A stretch of 64,000 nt of DNA from JAQAZP01 sp965531145 (GTDB lineage Bacteria; Acidobacteriota; JAQAZP01). The translations under genes were made by a program, and so were the position numbers. The stretch lies in assembly GCA_965531145.1 (NCBI GenBank), contig CBESOE010000004.1, forward strand, positions 1 to 64,000. The letters run 5' to 3'. Every line of letters starts with the position of its first letter. Position 1 is the first letter of the stretch. The notes below the pieces were generated by a model. The model had not been told where the DNA came from, did no database searches, and saw only the letters and a program-made list of their open reading frames with translations. Shown here one piece after another: positions 55,638 to 64,000 of this stretch.

Positions 55638-57002
55638 CTAGAAGGTCCAGCTCAGCTGGACACTGAGAATATCGACATAGGCCTTATATTCGCCGTGAAT
55701 AGCCCCGCGGGTCACTTCCTCGGGCACAGTGCCTTCCTTGTGGATCCCCGCATTGGAGACAAAGATGTGGGCGTAGCCGCCACTCAGGGCAAAGGCATCG
55801 TTGATGGTGTAGGTCGTGCCGAGGGTCAGCCACCAGCGGTCGTTGCCCGGCACCCGCACCGTGCGCAGGGCCGCGTTGGGGATGGGTGACTGGTCATAGG
55901 CGCCGCCGAAACGGAAGAGCCACTTTTCGCTGGGGTCGTAGTTGAACCCCATGGCCATGCGCCAGGCGTCGTTCCAGTCGAGGGTGGTCACGTTGTCGCT
56001 GGCCCCACTCTCGAACTGGATGCGCAGTTCCTCGACACAGCTCCAGCCGGTCCAGGTCGCATCCGCCATAATCGCCCATTCGTCGGTGAGTTCGTGGAAG
56101 ATGCTGGCCGAGGCATTCTGGGGCACCGTGATCTCAGCCGCGGCCGGACCGTCCACCAGGCCGGCCAGACCGGCGAGGATGTCGGTATAGGCATTGGGAG
56201 AGCTGAAGTCGGCGTCCCCCTCCAGGTCGTAGTCGATCTCCGAACGATAGGAAAGACCGTAGCGGGTCCCCTCGGTCTGCTCGAAGAGGAAACCGAGGTT
56301 CCAACCGTACCCGTAGTCATCGGCCTCAATTGTGACAAACCCGTCATCACCCTGGGGGGTCAGCGGCAGGCCGGCGCCCAGGATGGCGTTGATCGTGCCG
56401 TAGTCGATGGCGTTGCTGAAGGTCCCATCCATACTCTGGACGTTTATGCCCAGCCCCATGGAAAACTTGTCGGTGAACTTCCAGGCCACGGTGGGATTGA
56501 TGTTGAGCGTCATCACCTCGGAGTCCACACCGTGGTAGCGACCCTTCCAGTCTTCCTCGTACTTGGTGGCCAGACCGAAGGGCACGCTCACACCGAGACC
56601 GAGAAAGAGCTTCTCGTTTATCTGCCCGGCCCACCAGATATTGGGAACGAGCGTGAGGTCGCCGGCATTTCCCCCGTCACTGCCGGTGAGCGGGATCTCC
56701 GCACCCAGCAGGGGGGTGAGGGTGGAGCCGTGATCCTCGAATTTTGTTGACGGAATGATGGCGTGGAGGCCCACCTCAATGTTCTGCCCCTTGAGCCGGG
56801 TCAGGCCCGCCGGGTTGAAGAAGATGGTGGTGGCGTCCTCGGCCACCGCCGCACCGCCGGCAAAGGCGTTGCCCAACCCCCTCACGCCCTGCTCGATCAG
56901 CGCGAAACCGGAAGCGCGGGCATCCAGCGCGCTGCCCCCCGCCATCAGGGCCGTAATGGTGACGATCAGAGCCAATTTGCAGGTAAACGTTCCTCTCGAC
57001 AT
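55638..57002 (-). CDS. OmpP1/FadL-family outer-membrane transport protein
   Basis: This 454-residue protein takes up long-chain fatty acids or other hydrophobic compounds. A signal peptide ends near DARASG. FALIEQGVRGLGNAFAGGAAVAEDATTIFFNPAGLTRL is the family's N-terminal hatch (GNA.AG.AA.A.D.S..NPA). A 14-stranded barrel follows, ending LSWTF. GGGGGG lies 5 bases before the ATG at 57002; the open frame to 57089 is rejected. The upstream region is AT-rich. It may feed lipids to metabolism; a FabL gene lies 5 kb away. Confidence 0.93.
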   Translation of the reverse strand: MSRGTFTCKLALIVTITALMAGGSALDARASGFALIEQGVRGLGNAFAGGAAVAEDATTIFFNPAGLTRLKGQNIEVGLHAIIPSTKFEDHGSTLTPLLGAEIPLTGSDGGNAGDLTLVPNIWWAGQINEKLFLGLGVSVPFGLATKYEEDWKGRYHGVDSEVMTLNINPTVAWKFTDKFSMGLGINVQSMDGTFSNAIDYGTINAILGAGLPLTPQGDDGFVTIEADDYGYGWNLGFLFEQTEGTRYGLSYRSEIDYDLEGDADFSSPNAYTDILAGLAGLVDGPAAAEITVPQNASASIFHELTDEWAIMADATWTGWSCVEELRIQFESGASDNVTTLDWNDAWRMAMGFNYDPSEKWLFRFGGAYDQSPIPNAALRTVRVPGNDRWWLTLGTTYTINDAFALSGGYAHIFVSNAGIHKEGTVPEEVTRGAIHGEYKAYVDILSVQLSWTF

Positions 57003-57251
57003 TGTTCCCCCCTTAATTGTTAAGTTATTAATGATTACCTCACAATACCACCGCATCGTGCATTCTTCTGTAATCGCACGATACGGCATTCCGGGTCGCC
57101 GTCGATAAAAATAGACTGAAAACTGGGACTACTTAAACCAGAATTGCTCTGAAATTTAGATGAAACGGGCATTTATGTCAAGCGGGCGGGCCTCCCCGGC
57201 GGCACGGATTACCGTGGCGACACCGGGGAACGTGGGATACCGTCTCCGGGG

Positions 57252-57890
57252 CTACTTCTGCTTCCACTCCCCGTTGGGCATCTGGATCCAGTCGCCGGGC
57301 CTGGCATCCCCCCGCAGAGTGACGGCGTAGGTCTCCTTGATTCGCGGCACTTGGGAAAGATCCACGTTTTTCGCGGCGGCGATCTCCTTGAACAGCTGCT
57401 CCCGGTCCCGGTTCTCGTCCTTGATCAACCGCTGGACCTCGGCCCGCTGCTTGAGATCATTGATCGACTGCAAATTGCGGGGGACCAGCAGTGCGTCCTT
57501 GCCCTCGCCGATCACACCCATGCCCTTGAACTTCCTCAGATCGGGCAGGCGGGCAGCGCGGGAGTCGATGATCCGCCGGATCGCCGGGTTGGTGATCTCG
57601 GGCCGCGACACCTCGTCGGCATAGGCCGGGGTCACACCCAACAGGAGGTCGAAGAGACCGGCGGAGCTGGGGGCGGCCTCGCCTTCCCCGGCCGCCGGCA
57701 CCGCGTCCGGCTCGCCCTCGCCCTGCTCCGCCGTGGCCGCCTCGGCGGCCTTCAGTGCCACCTCCTCCTCGATCTGCTCCGAGATGTCCTTGATCGCCGC
57801 TTCCGGAAAGTACACGTTGATGGTGACACAGGCGATGACGAACAGAGCGGCCAGGCCGGTGAACGTCATGAGGGTCATTCTGGTTCTCAT
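57252..57890 (-). CDS. ydbL: YdbL-like DUF1318 lipoprotein
   Basis: This 212-residue lipoprotein has lipobox VIAC followed by VTINVYFPEAAIKDIS, a YnbE-like short strand. A charged, Ala/Glu-rich linker leads to a DUF1318 domain (about 105-212; RPEITNPAIRRIIDSRAARLPDLRKFKGMGVIGEGKDALL, closing QVPRIKETYAV...GDWIQMPNGEWKQK). E. coli has separate YnbE and YdbL; here both parts appear in one protein. It follows the YdbH-type gene by 64 bases on the same strand. GGAG lies 7 bases before the ATG at 57890. It likely supports lipid transport between the membranes. Confidence 0.85.
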   Translation of the reverse strand: MRTRMTLMTFTGLAALFVIACVTINVYFPEAAIKDISEQIEEEVALKAAEAATAEQGEGEPDAVPAAGEGEAAPSSAGLFDLLLGVTPAYADEVSRPEITNPAIRRIIDSRAARLPDLRKFKGMGVIGEGKDALLVPRNLQSINDLKQRAEVQRLIKDENRDREQLFKEIAAAKNVDLSQVPRIKETYAVTLRGDARPGDWIQMPNGEWKQK

Positions 57891-57954
57891 GGGATGTCTC
57901 CTTCTCATCAAGTGGAATATGGTGAGTATACCCGATTCTTCTGCAAATGGTGTC

Positions 57955-60900
57955 TCAGCGTTCCCTGCCGTCCCCGCCGGTGCTGGTCACCGATTCCGAG
58001 AAATCGATGGACTGGAACCGGGCCAGCATGGTGCTGAAGGAGACCGTCTTGCCCGGCTCGGCATTGACCACGTCGATACGGAACGGCAGCCGGCCTTTGA
58101 GGAACAGTTCCTTGTCGCCACGGCTCTCGGTGCCGCGGAGATAGAACATGTCCTTTTCCAGACGCATCTTCACACCCAGTTGCTCGTAAGTGTAGCGGTC
58201 GAGCAGGGAGTGGAGCCCGCGGTCAAAGACCGTGATCCGGCCGCCGGTGCCGACGATGGCGATATTGTTTATCGCCTTGACATTTATGGTCTGGGCCACT
58301 CCCTTGCGCGGCACGGTGCGCATCTCCGCCCGGAACCCCACCGGCGTGCCGGCAAAGAGCCGGCAGTTGCTGACCCGCCCCTCGAGAATACCGCTGATCG
58401 CCCCGAAGTCGAATGTCCGGGTGACCTGGACCAGGTCGATCTCGCTGAACTCGGCGGAAAAGGAGAGGCGGGGATAGCGGGAGAGCACCTCCTCGCCGGA
58501 GATATCGCTGATGATCACCTTCCCGCCAAACAGTGCCATCTCACCGCCACCGTCCACCCGCAAACGGGTGGGCGAAAGCTCCACCCGAGGCAGGTGCCCG
58601 TCCAGTTCGCCCTCGAACAGGGGCCAGTCCATCGCCCGGCTCAGTTCTCCCAGCTGCAGCCCGTCGATGGTCAACCCGGTCTCCAGGTAGCGGCTGTGGC
58701 CCAGCAGCCCGGCCAGGGTCAGCCGCTGGAAGGTGACCGTGCCGCCCAGCAGCGGCAAACTCTGCGAGGCCTCGAGGCTCACCGTGTCCCCCTGGACCAC
58801 CAGGTCGGAGTCGGTCCGCTGAACGGTGACGGCGTCGAGCTTCAGCTCGTCAAAACCCATCCGCCCGTGCCGGGCAGCGCCGTCCACCGGCCTCACCCCG
58901 TCTTCCCCGGGCGGCCCCCAGACCAGGTCCAGCGGCAACTCCAGGTCCAGACCCCGCACCGCCATGGTCCGTTCCTCGCCGGTGAGGTCCAGGCCGTCCA
59001 GACGCACCCGGCCCTGGAGCGCGGCGCCCTCACCGTCCAGGTGTCCCTCGGCAAACACGTTGATGCGGCCGCCGGCGTCCAGACGCACCAGCAGCGGCAG
59101 CGAATCCCCCAGCGGCCGCCGGACGCAGCTCTCATAGGCCGAGGCCAGGTCATCCACCCCCAGGCTGGCCGAGAACCGGCGGTCAGGCTCTTCGCTGCCG
59201 GAGAAGGATGCCCGGAGGCGAAGTCCGGGGACCGGCTGCAGGTCGCCCTCGGCCCACCAGTGGCCGGCGCGATCCCCCTCTCCTTCCAGACCGGCGGCCA
59301 GACTGACCTGCGGCTCCAGCTCCCCGAAGTCGCCAAAGAGTGAGTCCCAGAGCAGCTGGAAGCCGCCGGCGGTAGTGGAAGCCTCCACCCGCAGGGAGCT
59401 GTCGGCACCGGCTTCCGCCTGCACCTGCCAGCTGGAGGCCAGGCCCTGAACCGCCCGGGCACCATCTTCCGAGGCGAACCAGGCCTGACCCATCTCCATG
59501 GTCCCGGCAGCTGTCCAGCCGTCCTTCTCGGAGTAGGCGGCATCTCCCCTGCCGCTGAGGGTGGCCTCCAGTTCGTATCCCGGCAGCAGTTCCCCGGTGA
59601 GGGGCACCAGTGCCCGGCGGATGGCCGGCAGATCAGCCTGGTCGAGACGCAGCGCCGCAGTGACCTGGGGCTCCTCGTCCGGGTTCCAGCGGCCATCGCC
59701 GGAGATCGTGACCAGATCGCCCCATGTTGCCGTCCCGATTTCGAACCGGCCCTGGAGCGATACGGGATCGATCCAGCCCGAACCTGACAGGATCAGGGGC
59801 AACACTGACAATGGCTTCGGTTGGAGATCGCCGCCGAGGCGCACACCGGGGAAGCGCAGGTTGTTCCGTTCTTCGAAGCGGAAGTCCGCAGCCAGCGTCC
59901 CCCCGTTCAACGTCAGCGGGCAGGCCTGCCCACGGGCCGATTCGAGGCAGAAGTCCACGCCGTCCACATCCACCGTCCCCTCCACCAGCGGCTCGTCCAG
60001 GGTTCCGCTGATCCGGCCGGCCGCCCGTGGCAGGCCGTCAAGCCGATACCGTTTCGATATGTTGAAACCAAAACCGGTTGCCGCCAGCCGGCGGAGGTCC
60101 GGGATGGACGGCCCGGTCCAGTTCCACTCCGCTGCCAGCCGGTTCTCCGAGGCACCGCCCAGCATCAACGATCCATCGGCGTGCAGGTCACCGGCCGATG
60201 CCGAGGTGAGCAGGGCCCGACCGGCGGTGAGCCAGTCGCCCGATTCCGTAACCTGCTCCAGAGTGCCCTGGTAGGTCAGGTCCAGCGGGCAGAGGCTGTC
60301 CAGTTGCCATTTGTCTCCGTCCGGCCTGTTCTGGCCACCCCGGAGCAGCGTCAGTGCTTCGGCCCGTGCCTCAAGACGGCAGAGCGGAGCCCCTCCGGTC
60401 GGCGCCCGCTCGAGGGTCAGCTCGGCCCGGCCCCCGCCCGTCACCCCTTCGGGCGCCAGGCCCAGGGCGAACAACAGCCGGACCGGGTCGCCGGTTTCCA
60501 CGGTAGCGTTTTCAATCCGCATGTCCCTGCCGTCAGCCGCCATGCCCCCTTCGATGACCAGAGAGGCCAGTCCGGGCGCATCCGCATCAACGGTGTAGAG
60601 CCACGCCCCGTCCGAACCCTCCAGAAGGCGCAGGCTGAAGCCGGGAAATGCCAGCGGCTGGCGGTCCGGGTCACGGAATCCGATTTCGCCCCCGGCCCTG
60701 GCCTGGAGCGTGGCCGCAGCATCCGGAGGGTCGAACCGCACATCGATCTCCACGTCCGCCACCGGGCGGTGGAGATCGAGGGGCGTGTCTTCGACAAACC
60801 CGGCCACGTCCTCGGCCCCGGCCAGAAAGGAGAGCAGCGGGACCAGGGCCAGCTGCCCAGCCCGCAGTCGCACCTCACCACCAAGCCCCTGCCCCAGACC

Positions 60901-61365
60901 GGTGACCTCGCCGCTCACCTCGAACCGGCTCTCGCCCTCCCCGCCCAGCACAACGAGACGGCCGCCGGAGATCCCCAGCCGCCCCACCTCCACACTGGCC
61001 GGTTCCTCTCGGTCCGGCGGCGGCTCTTCACTCCCCCGCACCACGGCCACGACACCCTCCAGGACAAGCTCCTCGAAGCGGTTGTCGAGAATATCCCCAA
61101 GGCTGCCGGTGACGATGAGCCGCTCCACTTCCAGCGATTCGAGCCAGGTGTATGAGTGTGCCCGACGCAGGTGGAGATCGTGGAGGATAAAGGTCCGCCG
61201 GTCATGCAGTTCCAGCCGGCCCAGATCGACATTGGCGTCCAGGGCCCGGGCCAGTGCCGACCGGACCTGGCGGCGGGGCCAGTCGCGGGCCAGCCAGACG
61301 GTGAGGGCCGCCGCCAGCACCATGGCCAGGACGATCCAGATCAGGATGCGGTACCGCTTTTTCAT
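57955..61365 (-). CDS. ydbH: YdbH-like AsmA-family intermembrane lipid-transport protein
   Basis: This 1136-residue protein has one N-terminal transmembrane helix (ILIWIVLAMVLAAALTVWLA), then a long, repetitive beta-strand rich region typical of AsmA/TamB-like tubes. Its C-terminus matches YdbH (EIDLVQVTRTFDFGAISGILEGRVSN, VGFRAEMRTVPRKGVAQTINVKAINNIAIVGTGG). It should bridge the periplasm and move phospholipids to the outer membrane with YnbE/YdbL, as known for E. coli YdbH, YhdP and TamB. The upstream ribosome-binding site is weak. A perfect 34-base palindrome sits 22 bases upstream, between it and nth. Confidence 0.9.
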   Translation of the reverse strand: MKKRYRILIWIVLAMVLAAALTVWLARDWPRRQVRSALARALDANVDLGRLELHDRRTFILHDLHLRRAHSYTWLESLEVERLIVTGSLGDILDNRFEELVLEGVVAVVRGSEEPPPDREEPASVEVGRLGISGGRLVVLGGEGESRFEVSGEVTGLGQGLGGEVRLRAGQLALVPLLSFLAGAEDVAGFVEDTPLDLHRPVADVEIDVRFDPPDAAATLQARAGGEIGFRDPDRQPLAFPGFSLRLLEGSDGAWLYTVDADAPGLASLVIEGGMAADGRDMRIENATVETGDPVRLLFALGLAPEGVTGGGRAELTLERAPTGGAPLCRLEARAEALTLLRGGQNRPDGDKWQLDSLCPLDLTYQGTLEQVTESGDWLTAGRALLTSASAGDLHADGSLMLGGASENRLAAEWNWTGPSIPDLRRLAATGFGFNISKRYRLDGLPRAAGRISGTLDEPLVEGTVDVDGVDFCLESARGQACPLTLNGGTLAADFRFEERNNLRFPGVRLGGDLQPKPLSVLPLILSGSGWIDPVSLQGRFEIGTATWGDLVTISGDGRWNPDEEPQVTAALRLDQADLPAIRRALVPLTGELLPGYELEATLSGRGDAAYSEKDGWTAAGTMEMGQAWFASEDGARAVQGLASSWQVQAEAGADSSLRVEASTTAGGFQLLWDSLFGDFGELEPQVSLAAGLEGEGDRAGHWWAEGDLQPVPGLRLRASFSGSEEPDRRFSASLGVDDLASAYESCVRRPLGDSLPLLVRLDAGGRINVFAEGHLDGEGAALQGRVRLDGLDLTGEERTMAVRGLDLELPLDLVWGPPGEDGVRPVDGAARHGRMGFDELKLDAVTVQRTDSDLVVQGDTVSLEASQSLPLLGGTVTFQRLTLAGLLGHSRYLETGLTIDGLQLGELSRAMDWPLFEGELDGHLPRVELSPTRLRVDGGGEMALFGGKVIISDISGEEVLSRYPRLSFSAEFSEIDLVQVTRTFDFGAISGILEGRVSNCRLFAGTPVGFRAEMRTVPRKGVAQTINVKAINNIAIVGTGGRITVFDRGLHSLLDRYTYEQLGVKMRLEKDMFYLRGTESRGDKELFLKGRLPFRIDVVNAEPGKTVSFSTMLARFQSIDFSESVTSTGGDGRER

Positions 61366-61386
61366 CGGACGATTCCGATTGGTGGT

Positions 61387-61474
61387 GAAAAAAATGGGGT
61401 CAGGTACTTTTCATTTTCATTGCCGCGCTATCCTGAAGAGATGAAAATGAAAAGTACCTGACCCCATTTTTTTC
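61387..61474. repeat. REP-like palindrome with perfect 34-bp arms
   Basis: Arms at 61387-61420 and 61441-61474 are perfectly complementary over 34 bases around a 20-base loop. Their GGGGTCAGGTAC core resembles the ends of the 6.4 and 44.1 kb repeats. It ends one base short of the nth stop codon. It could be a mobile REP, a strong terminator, or both. Confidence 0.75.
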
Positions 61475-61475
61475 A

Positions 61476-62141
61476 TCATTGCTCCGCCGAGGGGCAGATA
61501 TCGGCAAGAGTACACTGGCCGCATTTCGGTTTGCGTGAGGGGCAGACAGCGCGGCCATGGTCGATGAGCAGGTGGCTGAGCAGGGTCCAGTCCTTGCGGG
61601 GAAACAGGGGCATCAGGTCCTGTTCGATCTTCTCCGGGCTGCTCTGGCTGCTGAACCCCAGGCGGCCGCTGAGCCGCTTGACGTGGGTGTCCACCACCAC
61701 ACCAATGTTCTTGCCGAAGGCGTTGCCCAGCACCACGTTGGCGGTCTTTCTCGCCACCCCCCGGAAAGCGGTGAGTTCCTCCATGGTCCGGGGTACCTCG
61801 CCACCGTGCTGCTCGACGATGGCCCGGCTGCAGGCGATCAGCGAAGCCGCCTTGTTGCGGTAGAAACCGGTGGGACGGATCAGTGCCTCCAGTTTTTCCT
61901 GATCGGCCCGGGCCATGGCCGGCGCGTCGGGGTAGGCCGCAAAGAGGGCCGGGGTCACCTTGTTCACCATCACGTCGGTGCACTGGGCGGAGAGGATGGT
62001 GGCCGCCAGCAGACGGAAGGGGCCGTCGTGGACCAGACCGCAGGCGGAATCGGGATAGGCCTTTTTCAACCGCCGCAGGGCCAGGCTGGCGCGGCGGTCT
62101 GCCGGGGAACCGCTGTGGGTCTTCGGTTTACGTGCGGCCAT
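61476..62141 (-). CDS. nth: Endonuclease III
   Basis: This 221-residue DNA glycosylase/AP lyase repairs oxidised pyrimidines. It has a helix-hairpin-helix and the catalytic Lys (RGVARKTANVVL) with Asp (VVVDTHVKRL). The C-terminal [4Fe-4S] cluster C-x6-C-x2-C-x5-C (CPSRKPKCGQCTLADIC) is complete. The start codon (62141) is two bases after the stop of the upstream FabL gene, so the two are coupled. A GTG at 62147 would overlap it. Confidence 0.95.
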   Translation of the reverse strand: MAARKPKTHSGSPADRRASLALRRLKKAYPDSACGLVHDGPFRLLAATILSAQCTDVMVNKVTPALFAAYPDAPAMARADQEKLEALIRPTGFYRNKAASLIACSRAIVEQHGGEVPRTMEELTAFRGVARKTANVVLGNAFGKNIGVVVDTHVKRLSGRLGFSSQSSPEKIEQDLMPLFPRKDWTLLSHLLIDHGRAVCPSRKPKCGQCTLADICPSAEQ

Positions 62142-62143
62142 GC

Positions 62144-62938
62144 TCACCCGAGGATCGAATAGCCGCCGTCCACGATAATGGTCTGGCCCACGATCTGGTC
62201 GGTGCAGCGGTTGCAGAGAAAGAGGATCACGTCGGCCACGTCATCGGGGGTGGTGAGCCGGCCGGACGGAGTTCGCTCCTTGGCACTCCCGATCAGCTCG
62301 TCCCGGTTGGGGAAATGCTTCAGCGCATCGGTGTCCACCACACCGGCGGAGACGCAGTTGACCCGCACGCCCCTGGGGGCCAGTTCCACGGCCAGGTGGC
62401 GGACCAGCGACTCCAGTGCGGCCTTGGAAGCACCCACCGCCGTGTAGTTGGGCAGGGCGCGGATGGCACCGAGGGAGGAGACGGCAATGATGTGGCCCCG
62501 GCGGCCTTCCATCAGCGGCACGGCATGACGGGCCAGGGGGATCATGGTGCCGGCGTTGATATCCATGGTCCAGTGCCAGTGGCGCTCGGTGAGTTCCAGG
62601 GCCGGTTTGAGCACCCCCGAAGCGGCGTTGGAGACCAGGATGTCCAGCTGGCCGAACTCCTCCCTGATCTGCCGGAACATGTCGGCCACGGCCTTCTCGT
62701 TGGCCACGTTGGCCTTGACGATCAGGGCCTTCATCCCGGCCGCCCTGACTTCCTCGGCCACTTCCTCGGCGGCCTTGCGCTGACGAAAGTAATTGACCAC
62801 GATATGGCAATTGGCCTTGGCCAACCGCACGGCGATGGCGCGGCCGATCCCCCGGCTGCCGCCGGTGATCAGGGCCACCCGGCCGTGCTGGTGCAGCCCG
62901 CACCCCCCGCTTTCGCAATCCCTGGATACTGATTTCAC
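62144..62938 (-). CDS. fabL: Enoyl-ACP reductase, FabL type
   Basis: This 264-residue SDR-fold reductase performs the last step of fatty-acid elongation with NADPH. It has a GGSRGIGRA cofactor loop, SNAASGVLKPALEL, and the ENR-type Tyr-x6-Lys (YTAVGASK) rather than Tyr-x3-Lys. DTDALKHFPNRDEL near the C-terminus is closely FabL-like. The start is uncertain: GTG at 62938 has AAGGGG well placed, and the open frame reaches a GTG at 62968. The first ~15 residues (CESGGCGLHQ) are unusual. It is coupled to nth downstream. Confidence 0.9.
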   Translation of the reverse strand: MKSVSRDCESGGCGLHQHGRVALITGGSRGIGRAIAVRLAKANCHIVVNYFRQRKAAEEVAEEVRAAGMKALIVKANVANEKAVADMFRQIREEFGQLDILVSNAASGVLKPALELTERHWHWTMDINAGTMIPLARHAVPLMEGRRGHIIAVSSLGAIRALPNYTAVGASKAALESLVRHLAVELAPRGVRVNCVSAGVVDTDALKHFPNRDELIGSAKERTPSGRLTTPDDVADVILFLCNRCTDQIVGQTIIVDGGYSILG

Positions 62939-63094
62939 CTGCCACCCCCTTGAGATCACCCGGACCACCGCTGCCGATATCCGTCCGGTATTCTGTTCTA
63001 TATGTAACGTACGTATGGATTGGCACCCCTATTGTAGCCGATTTACCGCTGGATGCCAGCCTGCCGGAGGGAAGAAACCAGGGCTCAAAATCTC

Positions 63095-63123
63095 TTGACA
63101 GGGGCAGGACCCTTCAGTATTCT
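63095..63123 (+). promoter_or_regulatory. Sigma-70-type promoter of feoA
   Basis: TTGACA (63095-63100), a 17-base spacer and TATTCT (63118-63123) lie about 95 bases before feoA. No clear Fur box is seen around it. Confidence 0.7.
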
Positions 63124-63217
63124 TAGCCGTCTAAAATAATGTTTGGGGGGTCTAAGTCGGGGACAATCCGGCCGATAAGTAAAGAGAGTCGGATATGTCA
63201 CCAACGGAGGAGCCGGG

Positions 63218-63508
63218 ATGAAAGGGCGTCGTCAAAAGCACCAGCGCGGCGGCTGCGGCAAGGGGCTGAAAGGTCCCGATATCCCGCTCGATACGATCCG
63301 GGTTTCCCAGGAAGCGGTGATCACCTCTTTCGACGCCCTCAACGGCGAGGCCGCACGGCTTCGCGACCTGGGGATTCGGGAGGGAAGCCGGGTGCGCATC
63401 ATCCTCAGCAGCCCTAACCAGATGATCGTGGCCGTTGACCAGGCGCGTGTCGGGCTGCCCAAGAAGGTGGCCAGCCTGGTGCTGGTGCGCCAGGTCACAC
63501 CGGCCTGA
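63218..63508 (+). CDS. feoA: FeoA, ferrous iron transport accessory protein
   Basis: This 96-residue SH3-like protein assists FeoB in Fe2+ uptake. The fold is visible in ARLRDLGIREGSRVRIILSSPNQMIVAVDQARVGLPKKVASLVLV. An unusual ~20-residue basic N-terminal tail with one Cys (RRQKHQRGGCGKG) precedes it. GGAGGAG lies 5 bases before the ATG. feoB starts 45 bases downstream; the two are co-transcribed. Confidence 0.92.
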   Translation: MKGRRQKHQRGGCGKGLKGPDIPLDTIRVSQEAVITSFDALNGEAARLRDLGIREGSRVRIILSSPNQMIVAVDQARVGLPKKVASLVLVRQVTPA

Positions 63509-63553
63509 TCCCCCGCCCGCCTGTATAGACCGGTTTCACCACGAAACAGGAAG

Positions 63554-64000
63554 ATGTTCGACAAACCCAACCGGCCCAGGGACCAGCACACCGGCAGCGA
63601 CGTGCCGCCCGGTACCGATACCGCCCGGGAGGGGGGCGCCTTTCTGGTGGCCATCGCCGGGAACCCCAACGTGGGCAAGACCACGGTCTTCAACCAGCTC
63701 ACCGGTATGCGGCAGAAGGTGGGCAATTACCCTGGAATTACCGTCGAACGAAAGACCGGTTACCTCACCGCCCCGGACGGCCGGCGGATCGAGGTGGTTG
63801 ACGTGCCCGGCACGTACAACCTCCACCCCAAGGCGCTGGACGAAGAGGTGGCCTACCGGGTGCTCATCGGGGCCATCGAAGGGGGCCGGGCGCCCGATCT
63901 GGCGGTCTGTGTCGTGGACGCGGCCAACCTGGAGCGAAACCTCTACCTCGTCTGCCAGATCCTCGACCTCGGGTTGCCCACCGTGGTGGCGCTGAACATG
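63554..64000 (+). CDS. feoB: FeoB, ferrous iron transporter (N-terminal part, cut by window end)
   Basis: The first 149 codons encode the GTPase (G) domain: G1 GNPNVGKTT, G2 NYPGITVE, G3 DVPGTYNL, with the expected strand AVCVVDAANLERNLYL. The membrane permease part lies beyond the window. A ~28-residue polar N-terminal tail precedes the domain. AGGAAG sits immediately before the ATG. It works with FeoA to import Fe2+ under low-oxygen or iron-poor conditions. Confidence 0.96.
   Translation, partial: MFDKPNRPRDQHTGSDVPPGTDTAREGGAFLVAIAGNPNVGKTTVFNQLTGMRQKVGNYPGITVERKTGYLTAPDGRRIEVVDVPGTYNLHPKALDEEVAYRVLIGAIEGGRAPDLAVCVVDAANLERNLYLVCQILDLGLPTVVALNM

Noticed and set aside
1..64000. CRISPR array, tRNA, rRNA or prophage
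   Set aside because: I saw no regular spaced direct repeats, no cloverleaf-like segment and no phage structural genes.

Overview
The window is about 64 kb of GC-rich bacterial chromosome from a Gram-negative organism. Two Oar-like TonB-dependent receptors with an N-terminal carboxypeptidase-regulatory-like domain, a VWFA protein of the acidobacterial type, many secreted or lipoprotein enzymes, an OmpP1/FadL protein and a YdbH-type lipid-transport protein all imply an outer membrane. Together they fit an uncultured lineage in or near Acidobacteriota, but this rests on gene content and no rRNA or marker gene confirms it. Good Shine-Dalgarno sequences (GGAGG) precede many genes and often decide the start. 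I found no tRNA, rRNA, CRISPR array, prophage or transposase gene.

Layout. 0-2 kb: the tail of a histidine kinase, a LytTR regulator with a receiver remnant, and a solitary ABC ATPase with degenerate motifs. 2-14 kb: a TonB receptor, a CPA1 antiporter with a promoter placed for a leaderless transcript, a phosphatase/sulfatase-fold lipoprotein, UspA, an S9 peptidase, and a B12/radical-SAM-like protein lacking one cluster cysteine. 14-26 kb (mostly minus strand): a squalene-synthase-like enzyme followed by a DUF362 protein; a tight operon of FG-GAP protein, SGNH hydrolase and phosphatase-fold lipoprotein; a secreted trypsin-like protease. 26-32 kb: MscS, a small outer-membrane protein, and a self-contained PDZ / ECF sigma / anti-sigma / PDZ unit. 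32-39 kb: a gingipain-like candidate, an outer-membrane protein, a large sortilin-like repeat protein and a glycosidase-like protein. 39-49 kb: a thioredoxin-TPR protein, DUF488, two M16 peptidase subunits behind two prolyl isomerases, and a large PEGA/VCBS protein carrying four copies of an unrecognised repeat. 49-57 kb: a 1019-residue orphan overlapping a VWA protein, a second TonB receptor, and FadL. 57-64 kb: YdbL, YdbH, endonuclease III and FabL on one strand, then feoA and the start of feoB on the other.

Themes. Most products act outside the cytoplasm: secreted proteases, folding helpers, receptors and surface repeat proteins. Four unrelated N-terminal domains carry the same roughly 300-residue C-terminal FG-GAP module. 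Four palindromic REP/MITE-like repeats lie at gene ends. Three of them contribute codons or a stop to the neighbouring gene and the fourth stops one base short. The strongest candidates for undescribed biology are the PDZ-sigma-antisigma-PDZ unit, the shared FG-GAP module, the four-repeat domain around 47-48.5 kb, and the orphan plus VWA pair.
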